Shown: positions 52,749 through 61,870 of the stretch, in pieces
How positions within the stretch are numbered: the first letter of the stretch is position 1
Layout: each line of letters opens with the position of its first letter
The notes under the pieces: generated by a model
Databases searched by the model: none
What the model saw: the letters and a program-made list of their open reading frames with translations, nothing else
Told to the model about the DNA's origin: nothing
Source: Salibacterium qingdaonense
GTDB lineage: Bacteria; Bacillota; Bacilli; Bacillales; Marinococcaceae
NCBI RefSeq assembly: GCF_900114715.1
Contig: NZ_FOTY01000005.1
Location: forward strand, 1-64,000
Direction of reading: 5' to 3'
Length of the DNA stretch: 64,000 bases
Program-made: the position numbers and the translations under genes

Positions 52749-53879
52749 TTAGTTCCGCTTATTCACCGAGTGCCGCTTTTTCAGCGCAGCCCCCGTCAAA
52801 AGCAGAGCCGGTAAAATAACATGAAACGGTAGATGTATATATAACGGTACGAAGTGCAGCCCTTCTCTGATGTGTTCTGCATAGCCGCTGGCAATGACCA
52901 TGGATAAAAAAAGAACAACAAGGCCAAGGGGGAACACCAACCTGGAAATTTCTTTCACACGGAATAAATCGGACGCGCCTATAACCGCTGCGTAAAAATA
53001 GATACTTATTTTAATGAAACCTCCCACAATAAGAGCAATCATGAAAAAGACATCGAGACGTTCCAGAAATTCAGCCACCTGAATAGCCTGAATAGTATTA
53101 AGAAGTGGAAACTGCGAGCGTTCGGTCAAATCGACTCCAAGCACCGCAACATTGACAGCCATCGTAATCGACAGATTAATGCCGCTGAGCACTAACGCCG
53201 ATAATGCGGCAGGCTTGATTTTATCCGGACGGTTAACGTAAGGCAGAATCATAAAGAAGACGACTGCTTCTCCAAATGGCACATACAATGTCTCCGTTCC
53301 CGCTGTTTTCAAAATGCGTCCGATACCGCCTTCCAGCACCGGTTTCAGGTGGTCCAGGTTAATCAAACCTGATACGAGAATCAGGATGGACCCCGTTACA
53401 GCCAGTACATAAAGAACGACAAACAAGATTTCACCTGTACGAGCAATTACTTCAATGCCTTTATGGGTAATATACACGACCAAAAGCAAAAGAAGGGCGT
53501 TTATTATGAAAAGCGGTGTTTCATTATAAGCAAAGATAACGAGCATTTCTCCGAAATCCCGCAGCACCCGTGCAGCGTTGTACATAAAAACCAGGATATA
53601 TAGGTACGCTGCGATTTTCCCCAAAAATGGGCCTATAATATCCTGCATATAGGAAGTGGGAAGCATGTCCGGATAAAACAGATACAGCCGGTAATACATC
53701 CAGAACAATAAAAGACTCCCAAACATACCTGCCATCACAGCCATCCAGGCATCTTGTTTTGCCTCTATTCCTAACGACAACAGGAGGGCGCTTCCCATTT
53801 CGAATAAAAAAATCAACACAAACAGCTGCCCGGCATTTATCTTTGCCTTCTCCATGTGTTCCACCACCTGTCCCGGCAC
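52749..53879 (-). CDS. spore germinant receptor B subunit
   Basis: GerB-family (PF03845) inner-membrane permease-like subunit, 376 residues and ten helices, related to the amino-acid/polyamine transporters. It is thought to bind the germinant. Landmarks are QDIIGPFLGKIAAYLYILVFMYNAARVLRDFGEMLV and FGEAVVFFMILPYV. Overlaps gerC by 1 nt. The specific germinant cannot be predicted. Confidence 0.93.
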   Translation of the reverse strand: MPGQVVEHMEKAKINAGQLFVLIFLFEMGSALLLSLGIEAKQDAWMAVMAGMFGSLLLFWMYYRLYLFYPDMLPTSYMQDIIGPFLGKIAAYLYILVFMYNAARVLRDFGEMLVIFAYNETPLFIINALLLLLVVYITHKGIEVIARTGEILFVVLYVLAVTGSILILVSGLINLDHLKPVLEGGIGRILKTAGTETLYVPFGEAVVFFMILPYVNRPDKIKPAALSALVLSGINLSITMAVNVAVLGVDLTERSQFPLLNTIQAIQVAEFLERLDVFFMIALIVGGFIKISIYFYAAVIGASDLFRVKEISRLVFPLGLVVLFLSMVIASGYAEHIREGLHFVPLYIHLPFHVILPALLLTGAALKKRHSVNKRN

Positions 53880-55096
53880 TATTTTGTTAAATATCTGTGA
53901 AAGGGTTCATCACGCAGCCCGGTCCGCCGGATAAATACATCCGCTGAAACATCCACCTGTACCTCAGGGAAATAGCTTTCTTCCCATTCATCTTCCCATT
54001 TCTTCCATTTTTCAGGATCCTCCCGGTGGACTGCTTCTCCGAACCCGAGAATATCTGTTTCAAGTTCCTGCGCCTTATCAACCGCATGCATAATACTTTG
54101 TTTGATTGTCTCTTCCACCCTCTGTTCCATTTTGTTTAAAGCCTGAGGGGATGCCAAATTAATGGGGTGCTGTACTTCACTGACATTTCCCTCGGCGGCT
54201 ACGTTCACCTTCATTCGTACGGTCCCCCCTTTCTCTACATCGGCTGATACCTTGGTCTGCTGCCGTATCAAGTCGAATACAGCCGCATGCTTTTCTCCTT
54301 CCCATTGCACAGAAACTGCTGTGTTTTTTACCTTATTCAACAACCAGACAATCCCTTTGGAGATTTCCCCTGTGGTCATGTCTACCATTTTCCCTTTTTT
54401 AAAAATGGCCAGACCTGCAGCTTCCAAACGGCCGTCAGGGTTGGTCCGTTGAATGCTCTGAAGAGTTTCCCCCTGATTTTCAATCGTATGAAAGGTGGTA
54501 ACAACCGGAGCCTCACCGGGCGACACCAGCTTGGCAATCAACTCTCTTACACTTACACTCACATGTTCTCCCCATACCTTTTCTGTGGACTTCATCGTAT
54601 TAATAATTTTATTAGCCGGGACTTTATCAATACTGCTCAATGTTTTCATGATATCTTCAGCGTCAGACTGGTGAGAAATTACTATTTGGGCGCTGGAACG
54701 GAATTCATGATCGCGTTCCAGCACATCGAGCACCGGCATAATTCCTTCCTCCTGAGCCAGCTTTTCACTGATCACAACAAGATTTGTATGGGCAAAATAG
54801 ATATGGCGCGATACTTTTTTGGAAAGTTTACGGTTGATTTCGGTAAGATTCCAGCCGGATTCGGTGTAGGTTGATACAGGGGGACTTTCCGATCCTCCGG
54901 TTCCCTGCATACCTTCACCAGCTACATTCCCAGGATTGATTACCTGCACTGTGAAAGTGTACCGTCCATCTTTTTCCAAATCGATTCCAATCGCTGAAAC
55001 AAGCGCAAGATCGGGAAGCTCCTGGTTACTCCAGCAGCCGGAAAGTAAAATGATTCCTACCAAAGCAGAAGTCAGGCAGTACAATTTAATCTTCAT
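53879..55096 (-). CDS. spore germinant receptor C subunit (Ger(x)C lipoprotein)
   Basis: 405-residue lipoprotein, lipobox LLSGC, standing on the outer face of the spore inner membrane. GerC features are CWSNQELPDLALVSAIGIDLE and the VRELIAKL and AGLAIFKKGKMV segments. Overlaps gerA by 11 bp. Confidence 0.93.
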   Translation of the reverse strand: MKIKLYCLTSALVGIILLSGCWSNQELPDLALVSAIGIDLEKDGRYTFTVQVINPGNVAGEGMQGTGGSESPPVSTYTESGWNLTEINRKLSKKVSRHIYFAHTNLVVISEKLAQEEGIMPVLDVLERDHEFRSSAQIVISHQSDAEDIMKTLSSIDKVPANKIINTMKSTEKVWGEHVSVSVRELIAKLVSPGEAPVVTTFHTIENQGETLQSIQRTNPDGRLEAAGLAIFKKGKMVDMTTGEISKGIVWLLNKVKNTAVSVQWEGEKHAAVFDLIRQQTKVSADVEKGGTVRMKVNVAAEGNVSEVQHPINLASPQALNKMEQRVEETIKQSIMHAVDKAQELETDILGFGEAVHREDPEKWKKWEDEWEESYFPEVQVDVSADVFIRRTGLRDEPFHRYLTK

Positions 55097-56705
55097 TCAG
55101 GTCACCTGTATTCTTCCGTTGTTTACGGATACTTTGTGTACCGGGAGCTTCCGGTTTCAAATCATCTCCCTGCCGCACATTATTCTGCCCGCTGATAAGA
55201 CGGGGACGTTCTTTCGCTTTCCACCACGGCAGACGGATAATTGAATCGTGGAAATCCGCTGGAACGAACGGAGCCAGGGGAGCCATGTAAGGCACACCGA
55301 AGGAACGAAGGCTGCATAAATGAGCAGTCATCATAATGAACGACAAGATCAACCCGTAAAATCCGAAAGTGGCTGCAATCACCATCAGGAAAAAACGAAT
55401 CAGACGGGCCGCAATGGCCATGGAATAAGACGGTGTCGTAAAGCTTGCAATCGCAGTAATTGCCACAATAATTACCATCGCCGGAGAAACAATCCCCGCC
55501 TGTACCGCGGCCTGGCCGATCACAAGGGCCCCCACAATCGACACCGTCTGCCCGACGGCTTTGGGCATACGGATACCGGCTTCACGTAAAACCTCAAATG
55601 TCATTTCCATAATGAACGCCTCTATCAACGCCGGGAAAGGAACTGCTTCACGCTGCGCCGACAGTACAATCAAAAGCTGTGTCGGAATCATCTCCTGGTG
55701 AAATGTCGTAGCGGCGACGTACGTGGCGGGAGCGTAAAGAGATATTAAAAAAACCATGATCCGGAGCATGCGCAGGGAGGAAGCGATATAGGAACGGCTG
55801 TAATAATCATCGACCGATTGAAAAAATTGAATAAAAACCGCGGGCATATGCAGGATAAACGGGCTGCCGTCTACAAAGACAGCCACCCGTCCCTCGAGGA
55901 TATTACCGGCAGCAGAATCCGGGCGTTCCGTAAAATGGATCGTTGGGAAAGGAGAGGACGGCTGATCTTCTATTAATTCTTCGATATAGCCTGAGTCCAG
56001 GATACTTCCCATATCCATTTGTTTTAAGCGGCGGCGGACTTCCTCTACCACCTTTTCATCTGCGATTCCTTCCAGATACATAATCTCTACGTTGGTTTTC
56101 GTTTGACGTCCGATTTTCATCGTCTTCACCCGCAGATTTGGGTTTTTGATACGACGTCGCACCATCGCAGTATTAGTCCGGATGGACTCGGTGAATCCTT
56201 CCCGGGGTCCGCGGATTGATATTTCGGTCGGCGGCTCTTCCACCGCACGCCGCTCCCCCCCAATAGTACTTGTACTTAACGCTTTTGCCGCACCATCGAT
56301 GAATAGAATCGTTCTCCCGATCGTCACCGCTTCAAAAAGCGTTTCCCAATCCAGTACCGATTCAATTCCTCCAAGAGCAATGACCTGTTCTGAAATATAA
56401 TCCGGGATATCCTGCTGTAAAACGGGGGTGGTCGGAACCTCGAGCTGCAGCAGCGGCTCCAGTAGAAACTCATCAATGGAGGTATTATCGACGATGCCGT
56501 CAATGTAGACGATTGCCGCTTCCCACTGCATCCCGCCCGTTGTTAACGTCCGGATGACCACATCCGAGCTGTTCCCCGTCCTCTTTTTGAACTCTTTCAA
56601 ATTGTCCTTCAGTGAAGTTCCTAACGGTGTCTTCTCTTTCTGGTCCGCACTGGAAGGAGCCTGCTGTTTTTTGGATTTGAACAAACGTCTTAATCGATAG
56701 GGCAT
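55086..56705 (-). CDS. spore germinant receptor A subunit
   Basis: GerA-family protein of about 539 residues from the ATG at 56705 (AAGG upstream). A large N-terminal cytoplasmic domain (about 1-280; DVVIRTLTTGG, RGPREGFTESIRTNTAMVRRRIKNPNL) precedes five or so membrane helices (from about 285), with RAVFVDGSPF-like GRVAVFVDGSPFILHMPAVF and ALIEAFIMEMTFEVLREAGIRMPKAVG. GerA subunits oligomerise as germinant-gated ion channels. Gene order A-C-B resembles gerK operons. Confidence 0.94.
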   Translation of the reverse strand: MPYRLRRLFKSKKQQAPSSADQKEKTPLGTSLKDNLKEFKKRTGNSSDVVIRTLTTGGMQWEAAIVYIDGIVDNTSIDEFLLEPLLQLEVPTTPVLQQDIPDYISEQVIALGGIESVLDWETLFEAVTIGRTILFIDGAAKALSTSTIGGERRAVEEPPTEISIRGPREGFTESIRTNTAMVRRRIKNPNLRVKTMKIGRQTKTNVEIMYLEGIADEKVVEEVRRRLKQMDMGSILDSGYIEELIEDQPSSPFPTIHFTERPDSAAGNILEGRVAVFVDGSPFILHMPAVFIQFFQSVDDYYSRSYIASSLRMLRIMVFLISLYAPATYVAATTFHQEMIPTQLLIVLSAQREAVPFPALIEAFIMEMTFEVLREAGIRMPKAVGQTVSIVGALVIGQAAVQAGIVSPAMVIIVAITAIASFTTPSYSMAIAARLIRFFLMVIAATFGFYGLILSFIMMTAHLCSLRSFGVPYMAPLAPFVPADFHDSIIRLPWWKAKERPRLISGQNNVRQGDDLKPEAPGTQSIRKQRKNTGDLNED

Positions 56706-56734
56706 AGTAACCTTGCTTTCTTTGTATTTGCGGT

Positions 56735-56765
56735 TAGTGTGTTTCCATTTCACACGCAATATACA
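56735..56765 (-). promoter_or_regulatory. sigma-G-like promoter of the germinant receptor operon
   Basis: Minus strand TGTATA (complement 56765..56760), 18-bp spacer, CACACTA (complement 56741..56735), close to the sigma-G consensus TGAATA-17/18-CATACTA. It lies 30 nt before gerA, as expected for forespore expression. Confidence 0.65.
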
Positions 56766-56810
56766 TAACGCCCGTCTAAAGTGCACATCTTAGAAATGGA
56801 GTTGATAAAC

Positions 56811-57059
56811 GTGAAAACAGCTGGTATTACATGTTTACTTTTTAGTACGCTGCTTGGATTTTCTCTGGTTATCGACATAGCTCTGGGGTTTAATGTAAAC
56901 GACGCAGTCCGAAACACCCTTAATCCGTTCCGGGTCATGGATACGGGTGAAATGGCAGTAATAGGGGTGTTTATCCTGGTTTTAGCAGCAGATCTGATGA
57001 TGGCATTTATACGAAAAAGAAAAGAAGGGGCAGGAAAGAAAAAGGGCAGGATGAAATAA
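56811..57059 (+). CDS. small two-helix membrane protein divergent from gerA
   Basis: About 82 residues from the GTG at 56811 (GGAG 9 nt upstream; the ATG at 56796 has no SD). Helices near 4-24 and 50-68, basic tail RKRKEGAGKKKGRMK. Similar small membrane genes neighbour ger operons in Bacillaceae. No function assigned. Confidence 0.65.
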   Translation: MKTAGITCLLFSTLLGFSLVIDIALGFNVNDAVRNTLNPFRVMDTGEMAVIGVFILVLAADLMMAFIRKRKEGAGKKKGRMK

Positions 57060-57109
57060 TACGGGAGTTGAGTCACGTATTCATACTTTGACGAAACGAG
57101 GGATATTTT

Positions 57110-57661
57110 ATGTTTAAAACGCTGGAAGCCATTGCTTCCCTTATTCACGATTATACCGATAAAGAACCAAAACCACCTCTTCATGTCGGGGAAGTAATGG
57201 ACCTTTGGACTGCTTACACTTCGTTTCAAGAAGCACAGGTGCTCTACCAGGTCGGCTTGAACTCAACCACCGATCCTGATTTAGAGCATGCCTTACAGAA
57301 GGCGCTTAAAAGCAGCAAAGCCGATACAAAAAAACTCGAAACATTTCTTCTGAAGGAAGGCGTTCCCCTCCCGCCCGTCAGCTCTCCCAAACCAAACTCT
57401 GAGACGAAAGCTGTTCCTAAAGGAGTACAATTAACAAATGAAGAAATCGCGAGTATGGTTTCCGTGAAGATTGCCACGTCGACCTCCTTTTGTGCTGAAG
57501 CAATATCAACGTCCCTCCGCAGTGACGTTGCTGTACTATTTTTTGAGATGCAGGTTCACTTAATGCAGTTCGCCCAGCCCTTTAAGAGTGTCATGAAGAA
57601 CCGAGGCTGGATGCACACACCACCTGCTTACACTCCGCCCGGATCCCCGGACACACCTTGA
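57110..57661 (+). CDS. DUF3231 protein, single-domain
   Basis: 183 residues, GAGGGATATTTT before the ATG. Contains PLHVGEVMDLWTAYTSFQEAQVLYQVGLN and a later LTNEEIASMVSVKIATSTSFCAEAI, i.e. DUF3231. Pro-rich C terminus (TPPAYTPPGSP). A second family member on the other side of the ger operon makes a spore connection likely. Confidence 0.78.
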   Translation: MFKTLEAIASLIHDYTDKEPKPPLHVGEVMDLWTAYTSFQEAQVLYQVGLNSTTDPDLEHALQKALKSSKADTKKLETFLLKEGVPLPPVSSPKPNSETKAVPKGVQLTNEEIASMVSVKIATSTSFCAEAISTSLRSDVAVLFFEMQVHLMQFAQPFKSVMKNRGWMHTPPAYTPPGSPDTP

Positions 57662-58014
57662 GCACGCGGAATGTTAACAAAAAAAGACCTCGGAAGCCCC
57701 GAAGCCGTTCTCTTTTTTATATCACCGGATAATACGGTTCGTATCTTGGATAACAGAAGTACGGGGGTCTTGGCCCGATTTTGGGCAGAGAAAACGGACG
57801 AGCATTGCTATTATAATAAACGTTTACCCTTTCATCCGACTGATGAAGCAGCAGCACATTTTCCTGGGATTGAAACATTTGTTATAACCTCCAATCTCTT
57901 TTCATCTTATTCCTTTCCGCCTTATCATGAGCACGTCCTTTGCCAAAAGGCCCCTGCACGGCTTAGGCCTAAAAAACATAAGGTGAAAGAAATACAACTG
58001 TGGAGGTTTTTTTC
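57662..58014. other. gap without a convincing gene
   Basis: A 129-codon frame (57671-58060) crosses it but lacks an SD, runs into the SDR start, and resembles no family. AGGCC...GGCCT near 57950-57970 can form a small hairpin. No promoter stands out. Confidence 0.4.
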
Positions 58015-58920
58015 ATGGCATCTTATAATTATCCGTTGTACCCCAATTACGGGAAAGTGACTCAATATGAAGAAGTTCCTATGACAGTGCCGGAACAGCG
58101 TCAATACCGGCAGCCGGGACTGGAAAAACTCATGAACCCCCGGCCTATCGTCGAAAATCCCAACTATCAAGGAAGCGGCAAATTAACTGGAAAGACGGCG
58201 CTGATCACCGGGGGAGACAGCGGTATCGGGGCCGCTGCAGCCATCGCCTTCGCCAAAGAAGGGGCAGACATAGCGATTTCCTATTTAGATGAGCAGGACG
58301 ATGCCAAGCGGACGAAACAACGTATCGAAGAACTGGGACAACGCTGTCTTTTACTCCCCGGGGATGTGCGGGAAAAACAGCAGTGTGTTTATATTGTAGA
58401 AGAAACCGTGGCTGTCTTCGGGCAGCTCGATATTCTCTGCAACCATGTCGGTATTCAATTTCAGCAGTTAAGTCTGCTTGATATTAGTGATGAACAATTT
58501 GATGACACATTTAAAGTAAACATATACTCACATTTTTACACTACCAGGGCAGCTCTTCCCCATTTGCAGGCGGGAAGTTCAATTATTAATACCGCTTCTG
58601 TTGTGACCTATGACGGGAATAAACAATTAATGGATTATACGGCATCAAAGGGCGCGAATGTCGGGTTTACACGAGCTTTGGCAAATAACCTGGTGGACCA
58701 GGGAATACGGGTCAACGCCGTGGCACCGGGTCGTATTTGGACTCCGTTGATTCCGGCTAGTTTTTCAGCGGATGTAGTGACGATGGCAGAGAACCCCATG
58801 AACCGTCAGGGGCAGCCTTTCGAACTCGCCCCCACCTACGTTTATCTGGCTTCGGACGACTCCCGTTTTGTGACAGGTCAGACCCTCCATGTCAATGGCG
58901 GGCAATGGACATCTTCCTGA
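58015..58920 (+). CDS. SDR-family oxidoreductase (YdaD/YhxC general-stress type)
   Basis: 301 residues from the ATG at 58015 (GGAGG, spacing 7). A roughly 45-residue N-terminal extension ([19 protein letters not shown]...) typical of the GSP39 group precedes the Rossmann domain: [12 protein letters not shown], catalytic Ser in NTASV and Y-x3-K in [19 protein letters not shown]. The NNAG motif reads NHVG, an unusual variant. Substrate unknown. Confidence 0.85.
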   Translation: MASYNYPLYPNYGKVTQYEEVPMTVPEQRQYRQPGLEKLMNPRPIVENPNYQGSGKLTGKTALITGGDSGIGAAAAIAFAKEGADIAISYLDEQDDAKRTKQRIEELGQRCLLLPGDVREKQQCVYIVEETVAVFGQLDILCNHVGIQFQQLSLLDISDEQFDDTFKVNIYSHFYTTRAALPHLQAGSSIINTASVVTYDGNKQLMDYTASKGANVGFTRALANNLVDQGIRVNAVAPGRIWTPLIPASFSADVVTMAENPMNRQGQPFELAPTYVYLASDDSRFVTGQTLHVNGGQWTSS

Positions 58921-58982
58921 CGTTTAGAAATCCGTCATCTGCGGCGGTTGCATACAGCAGATTGAAATCGGATCGACCCTCC

Positions 58983-59429
58983 TCATCTATTCCAACGCTG
59001 CATCGGGTCTTCCTGGCTGTCCTTTTTCAGCATTTGAATCATCGAGATTTTACGCTCCTGCCTGGGCTTGTGTAGTTCATCATAAATGATTTTGGAAAGG
59101 TCCAGACCTGCTGCTGCGGCTTCTTCTACCGTTCCTGCGTAATAAACGGTCTCGATACCGGTAAAATACATCGCCGACAGACACATCGGACACGGCTCCC
59201 CGCTGGCATACATCGTATATCCTGACAAGTCGTGTGTTCTCTGCTCCTCCTGCACACTTCGAATAGCTTCCATTTCGGCATGCGCACTCACGTCATAGCT
59301 GCGGTGCAGTTCATTCACCCCTTCAGCCGCAATCTGTTCATCCTTCACAAGTACCGCGCCAAACGGGTGACCGCCTTCGTCTGCATTGCGAAGAGCAAGT
59401 TCAACCGCCCGTTCCATGAAATCACTCAT
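58983..59429 (-). CDS. nucleoside/guanine deaminase family protein
   Basis: Zinc cytidine-deaminase-fold enzyme, 148 residues from the ATG at 59429 (GGAGG, spacing 7); an upstream 56-residue extension in the same frame lacks an SD. Zinc site HAEM and PCPMC. The size and the late YDELHKPRQERKISM tail fit the GuaD/nucleoside deaminase group better than TadA. Converts guanine or a related base to the keto form (inferred). Confidence 0.86.
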   Translation of the reverse strand: MSDFMERAVELALRNADEGGHPFGAVLVKDEQIAAEGVNELHRSYDVSAHAEMEAIRSVQEEQRTHDLSGYTMYASGEPCPMCLSAMYFTGIETVYYAGTVEEAAAAGLDLSKIIYDELHKPRQERKISMIQMLKKDSQEDPMQRWNR

Positions 59430-59580
59430 CTTCATCCCTCCCGTTTCCATACATGTTTTAAACAGCTTGTCTCTGATCACAAAAGCTGGTTTGGGTACTT
59501 TATCAATCATTATACAGGGGAAGTCGAAATCAGGAAAAGGAAGCGGTCTCTCACTAACATTCTGCTGATACAAATTGATC

Positions 59581-60150
59581 TCAGCCGTTCTCTGCATCAG
59601 GGGCGATAAAACGTTTAATACCTGTTATGAACCAATATGATATATAAGCTATAACGATATCAATAAGAAAAACGTAAAACTGAGTCATGCCATGGTCGAA
59701 TTCCACCAAGCCTGCCACTCTTTCCACGGACATAAACACGAAAACAAATACCGCACTTAAAACGAACGTACATATATAATAATTTTTCTTATGATTCGTG
59801 CAATACTGATACATCAGCAGAAATCCGACAGGAAGCAGAGACGTTGTCACGGTTACCGCAAACGGAAGCAGAGGCGTCAAAAAATAAGTGTGACTGAGGT
59901 AATTATGATTTTCCAGTATCAGATCAATATAAGTCCAAAGTAAATGAACAGTATATCCAAAACAAAACAGTTCAAATATCCTTGTCCTGTCTATAAAATA
60001 TAGCAGTAACAGCGGAAGCACCAGCAAAGAAACAACGACCCAGAACTCCCAGGTTCCTACATTCGAATGATCGCTCCAGTAGGAAGAAATAAGCGAATTT
60101 AATTCATTCTTTTTCTCCTGTATCTGGTTCCAATACTCCCTGTAACTCAT
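59581..60150 (-). CDS. CBO0543-like membrane protein
   Basis: About 189 residues from the ATG at 60150 (GGGAGG, spacing 7). Five to six hydrophobic helices after an N-terminal amphipathic stretch (EYWNQIQEKKNELNSLISSYW). RTRIFELFCFGYTVHLLWTYIDLIL resembles the CBO0543 family common in Firmicutes. Function unknown. Confidence 0.65.
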   Translation of the reverse strand: MSYREYWNQIQEKKNELNSLISSYWSDHSNVGTWEFWVVVSLLVLPLLLLYFIDRTRIFELFCFGYTVHLLWTYIDLILENHNYLSHTYFLTPLLPFAVTVTTSLLPVGFLLMYQYCTNHKKNYYICTFVLSAVFVFVFMSVERVAGLVEFDHGMTQFYVFLIDIVIAYISYWFITGIKRFIAPDAENG

Positions 60151-60330
60151 ATCATACCCTCCCGGAAAGTTCCTCTTTCTAATGTTTCCACAACGAAAGC
60201 ATTCATACAAAAAGGTTTTATTTTGATGACCATGAAATCAAAGAGAAGCATCATTCACCGTGTGAAAGAACCGGATTCTCCTATAAAATGAAATCAAAAG
60301 ACACATTTCATAAACAGGAAGGGGATCAGT

Positions 60331-60744
60331 ATGGAAAAAACAATTGATCATGTGGGTATAGCCGTACGGGATATAGAAGGAAGCAAAGATTTTTACATCA
60401 ATGTGCTGGGAGGTACGTTCATAGACCATTACGTCAGCGAAGCTTCCGGAGTCGAAAGTGAGGTGGCCGTCCTTTACGTTAACGGTCTTCAGACGGAACT
60501 GCTGGCACCGACCAATAATACGACGTCCCCGATTGCGCGTTTTATCAAGCAGAAAGGAAAAGGCGTTCATCATATTGCCTACCACGTGCACGATCTCGAT
60601 GAAGCACTGAAGGAATTGGAGGAACAAGGAATCCGGGTGCTTGATCATACACGCCGGATGAATAAGCACGGCAGACGTCTCATTTATCTGAACCCGGCGG
60701 ATACGGAAGGAACTATTATCGAGTACTGTGATTATCCTGAATAA
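60331..60744 (+). CDS. VOC-family, methylmalonyl-CoA epimerase-like protein
   Basis: 137 residues, vicinal-oxygen-chelate fold. Metal ligands are probably His7 (TIDHVGIAV), a Gln/Glu in LQTELLAP, His in GVHHIAYHV and Glu in GTIIEYCD, matching methylmalonyl-CoA epimerase. No mutase gene lies nearby, so a different diacid or lactoyl substrate is possible. AGGAAGGGGATC precedes the ATG. Confidence 0.8.
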   Translation: MEKTIDHVGIAVRDIEGSKDFYINVLGGTFIDHYVSEASGVESEVAVLYVNGLQTELLAPTNNTTSPIARFIKQKGKGVHHIAYHVHDLDEALKELEEQGIRVLDHTRRMNKHGRRLIYLNPADTEGTIIEYCDYPE

Positions 60745-60774
60745 AATCCGTCATATAAAGACTTCTGAATAAAA

Positions 60775-60814
60775 AAATGACGTCGGACAGAGAGTGGATT
60801 GACCGGCGTCATTT
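60775..60814 (-). terminator. terminator of the pdxA2-TRAP operon
   Basis: AAATGACGTCGG (60775-60786) pairs with CCGGCGTCATTT (60803-60814), with one mismatch; followed on the minus strand by a T-run. Confidence 0.75.
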
Positions 60815-60845
60815 CAGGTGTATTTATTTTGTTATACCGCGCTTT

Positions 60846-61844
60846 TTACCGCACCGGAGCCAACTGCACAGCCATGCGGAGCGCTTCATTTAACGATTGT
60901 TCATCGGCGATGTTCTGCCCGGAGATATCAAAAGCGGTTCCGTGATCCACACTTGTGCGGATAATAGGTAGACCGACGGTGATATTCACTCCTGCTTCCA
61001 GACCCAGTACTTTCACCGGACCATGGCCCTGATCATGATACTGGGCAACCACCATATCAAAGTCTCCCCGTTTTGCCCGGAAAAACAAGGTATCGGCTGG
61101 GAGCGGGCCCTGTACATTGATACCTTCCTCTTGAGCTTTTTCCACCGCCGGGATGACTTTTTCTTCTTCCTCTCGGTTTCCAAACAAGCCGTTTTCCCCC
61201 GCATGCGGATTAATGCCGCATACACCGATGGCCGGGTTTTCAAATCCTGCGGTTCGAAGGGTTTCGTCAGCCAGTTTAATAACATCGTACTCCCGCTGTA
61301 CGTTGATTTTTTCAACGGCATCCAGCAGTCCGACATGCGTGGTGGCGTGAATGACCTTCAATCCCGGAGCGGACAGCATCATAGCGAAGGTCTTGGTTTG
61401 CGTTAACTGAGCAAGAATCTCCGTGTGACCGGGATACAAATGACCGGCCTTGTGAAGAGCCTCTTTGTTCAATGGAGCGGTGCAGACCCCTTGAATATCT
61501 CCGTTATTTGCTAAGGTTACGGCTTGTTCCAGGTACGAAAAGGCCGCGTGTCCAGCTGCTTCGGAAATTTCTCCCCAGGGCAGATCCGGAGATACGAGAT
61601 TCATATCCACAATATCAATCGTACCATGCTGGAATAATGCCTCTGATGGATGACCGATGGTACGTACGACAGCCTCCGCCCCCGTCACTTCCACGGCCCG
61701 TTCCAACATGGACGCGTCTCCGATGACAAAGGGAAGGCAGTCTGAAAAAAGTTGTTTTGTACTGAGGGATTTTGCGATGATCTCAGGACCTACCCCCGCA
61801 GGATCCCCCATCGTTACTGCAATGGCAGGACGTTTCTCCATCAT
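60846..61844 (-). CDS. pdxA2: PdxA2-type 4-phospho-threonate/erythronate dehydrogenase
   Basis: NAD-dependent oxidative decarboxylase of the PdxA fold, 332 residues: MGDPAGVGPEI, CTAPLNKEALHKAGHLYPGHTE, HATTHVGLLDAV (metal His), GINPHAGENGLFG, YHDQGHGPVKVL and TSVDHGTAFDI. In pyridoxine synthesis PdxA stands with other pdx genes; next to a TRAP transporter the known role is catabolism of D-threonate or D-erythronate after phosphorylation. The matching kinase (DUF1537) is not in the window. Last gene of its operon, 26 nt after dctM. Confidence 0.88.
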   Translation of the reverse strand: MMEKRPAIAVTMGDPAGVGPEIIAKSLSTKQLFSDCLPFVIGDASMLERAVEVTGAEAVVRTIGHPSEALFQHGTIDIVDMNLVSPDLPWGEISEAAGHAAFSYLEQAVTLANNGDIQGVCTAPLNKEALHKAGHLYPGHTEILAQLTQTKTFAMMLSAPGLKVIHATTHVGLLDAVEKINVQREYDVIKLADETLRTAGFENPAIGVCGINPHAGENGLFGNREEEEKVIPAVEKAQEEGINVQGPLPADTLFFRAKRGDFDMVVAQYHDQGHGPVKVLGLEAGVNITVGLPIIRTSVDHGTAFDISGQNIADEQSLNEALRMAVQLAPVR

Positions 61845-61870
61845 TGTCCTCCTCCTTTCGTTCTAAGGTG

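Noticed and set aside
57671-58060. 129-codon frame before the SDR gene
   Set aside because: No SD, overlaps the well-supported SDR start by about 45 bp, and shows no recognisable domain.
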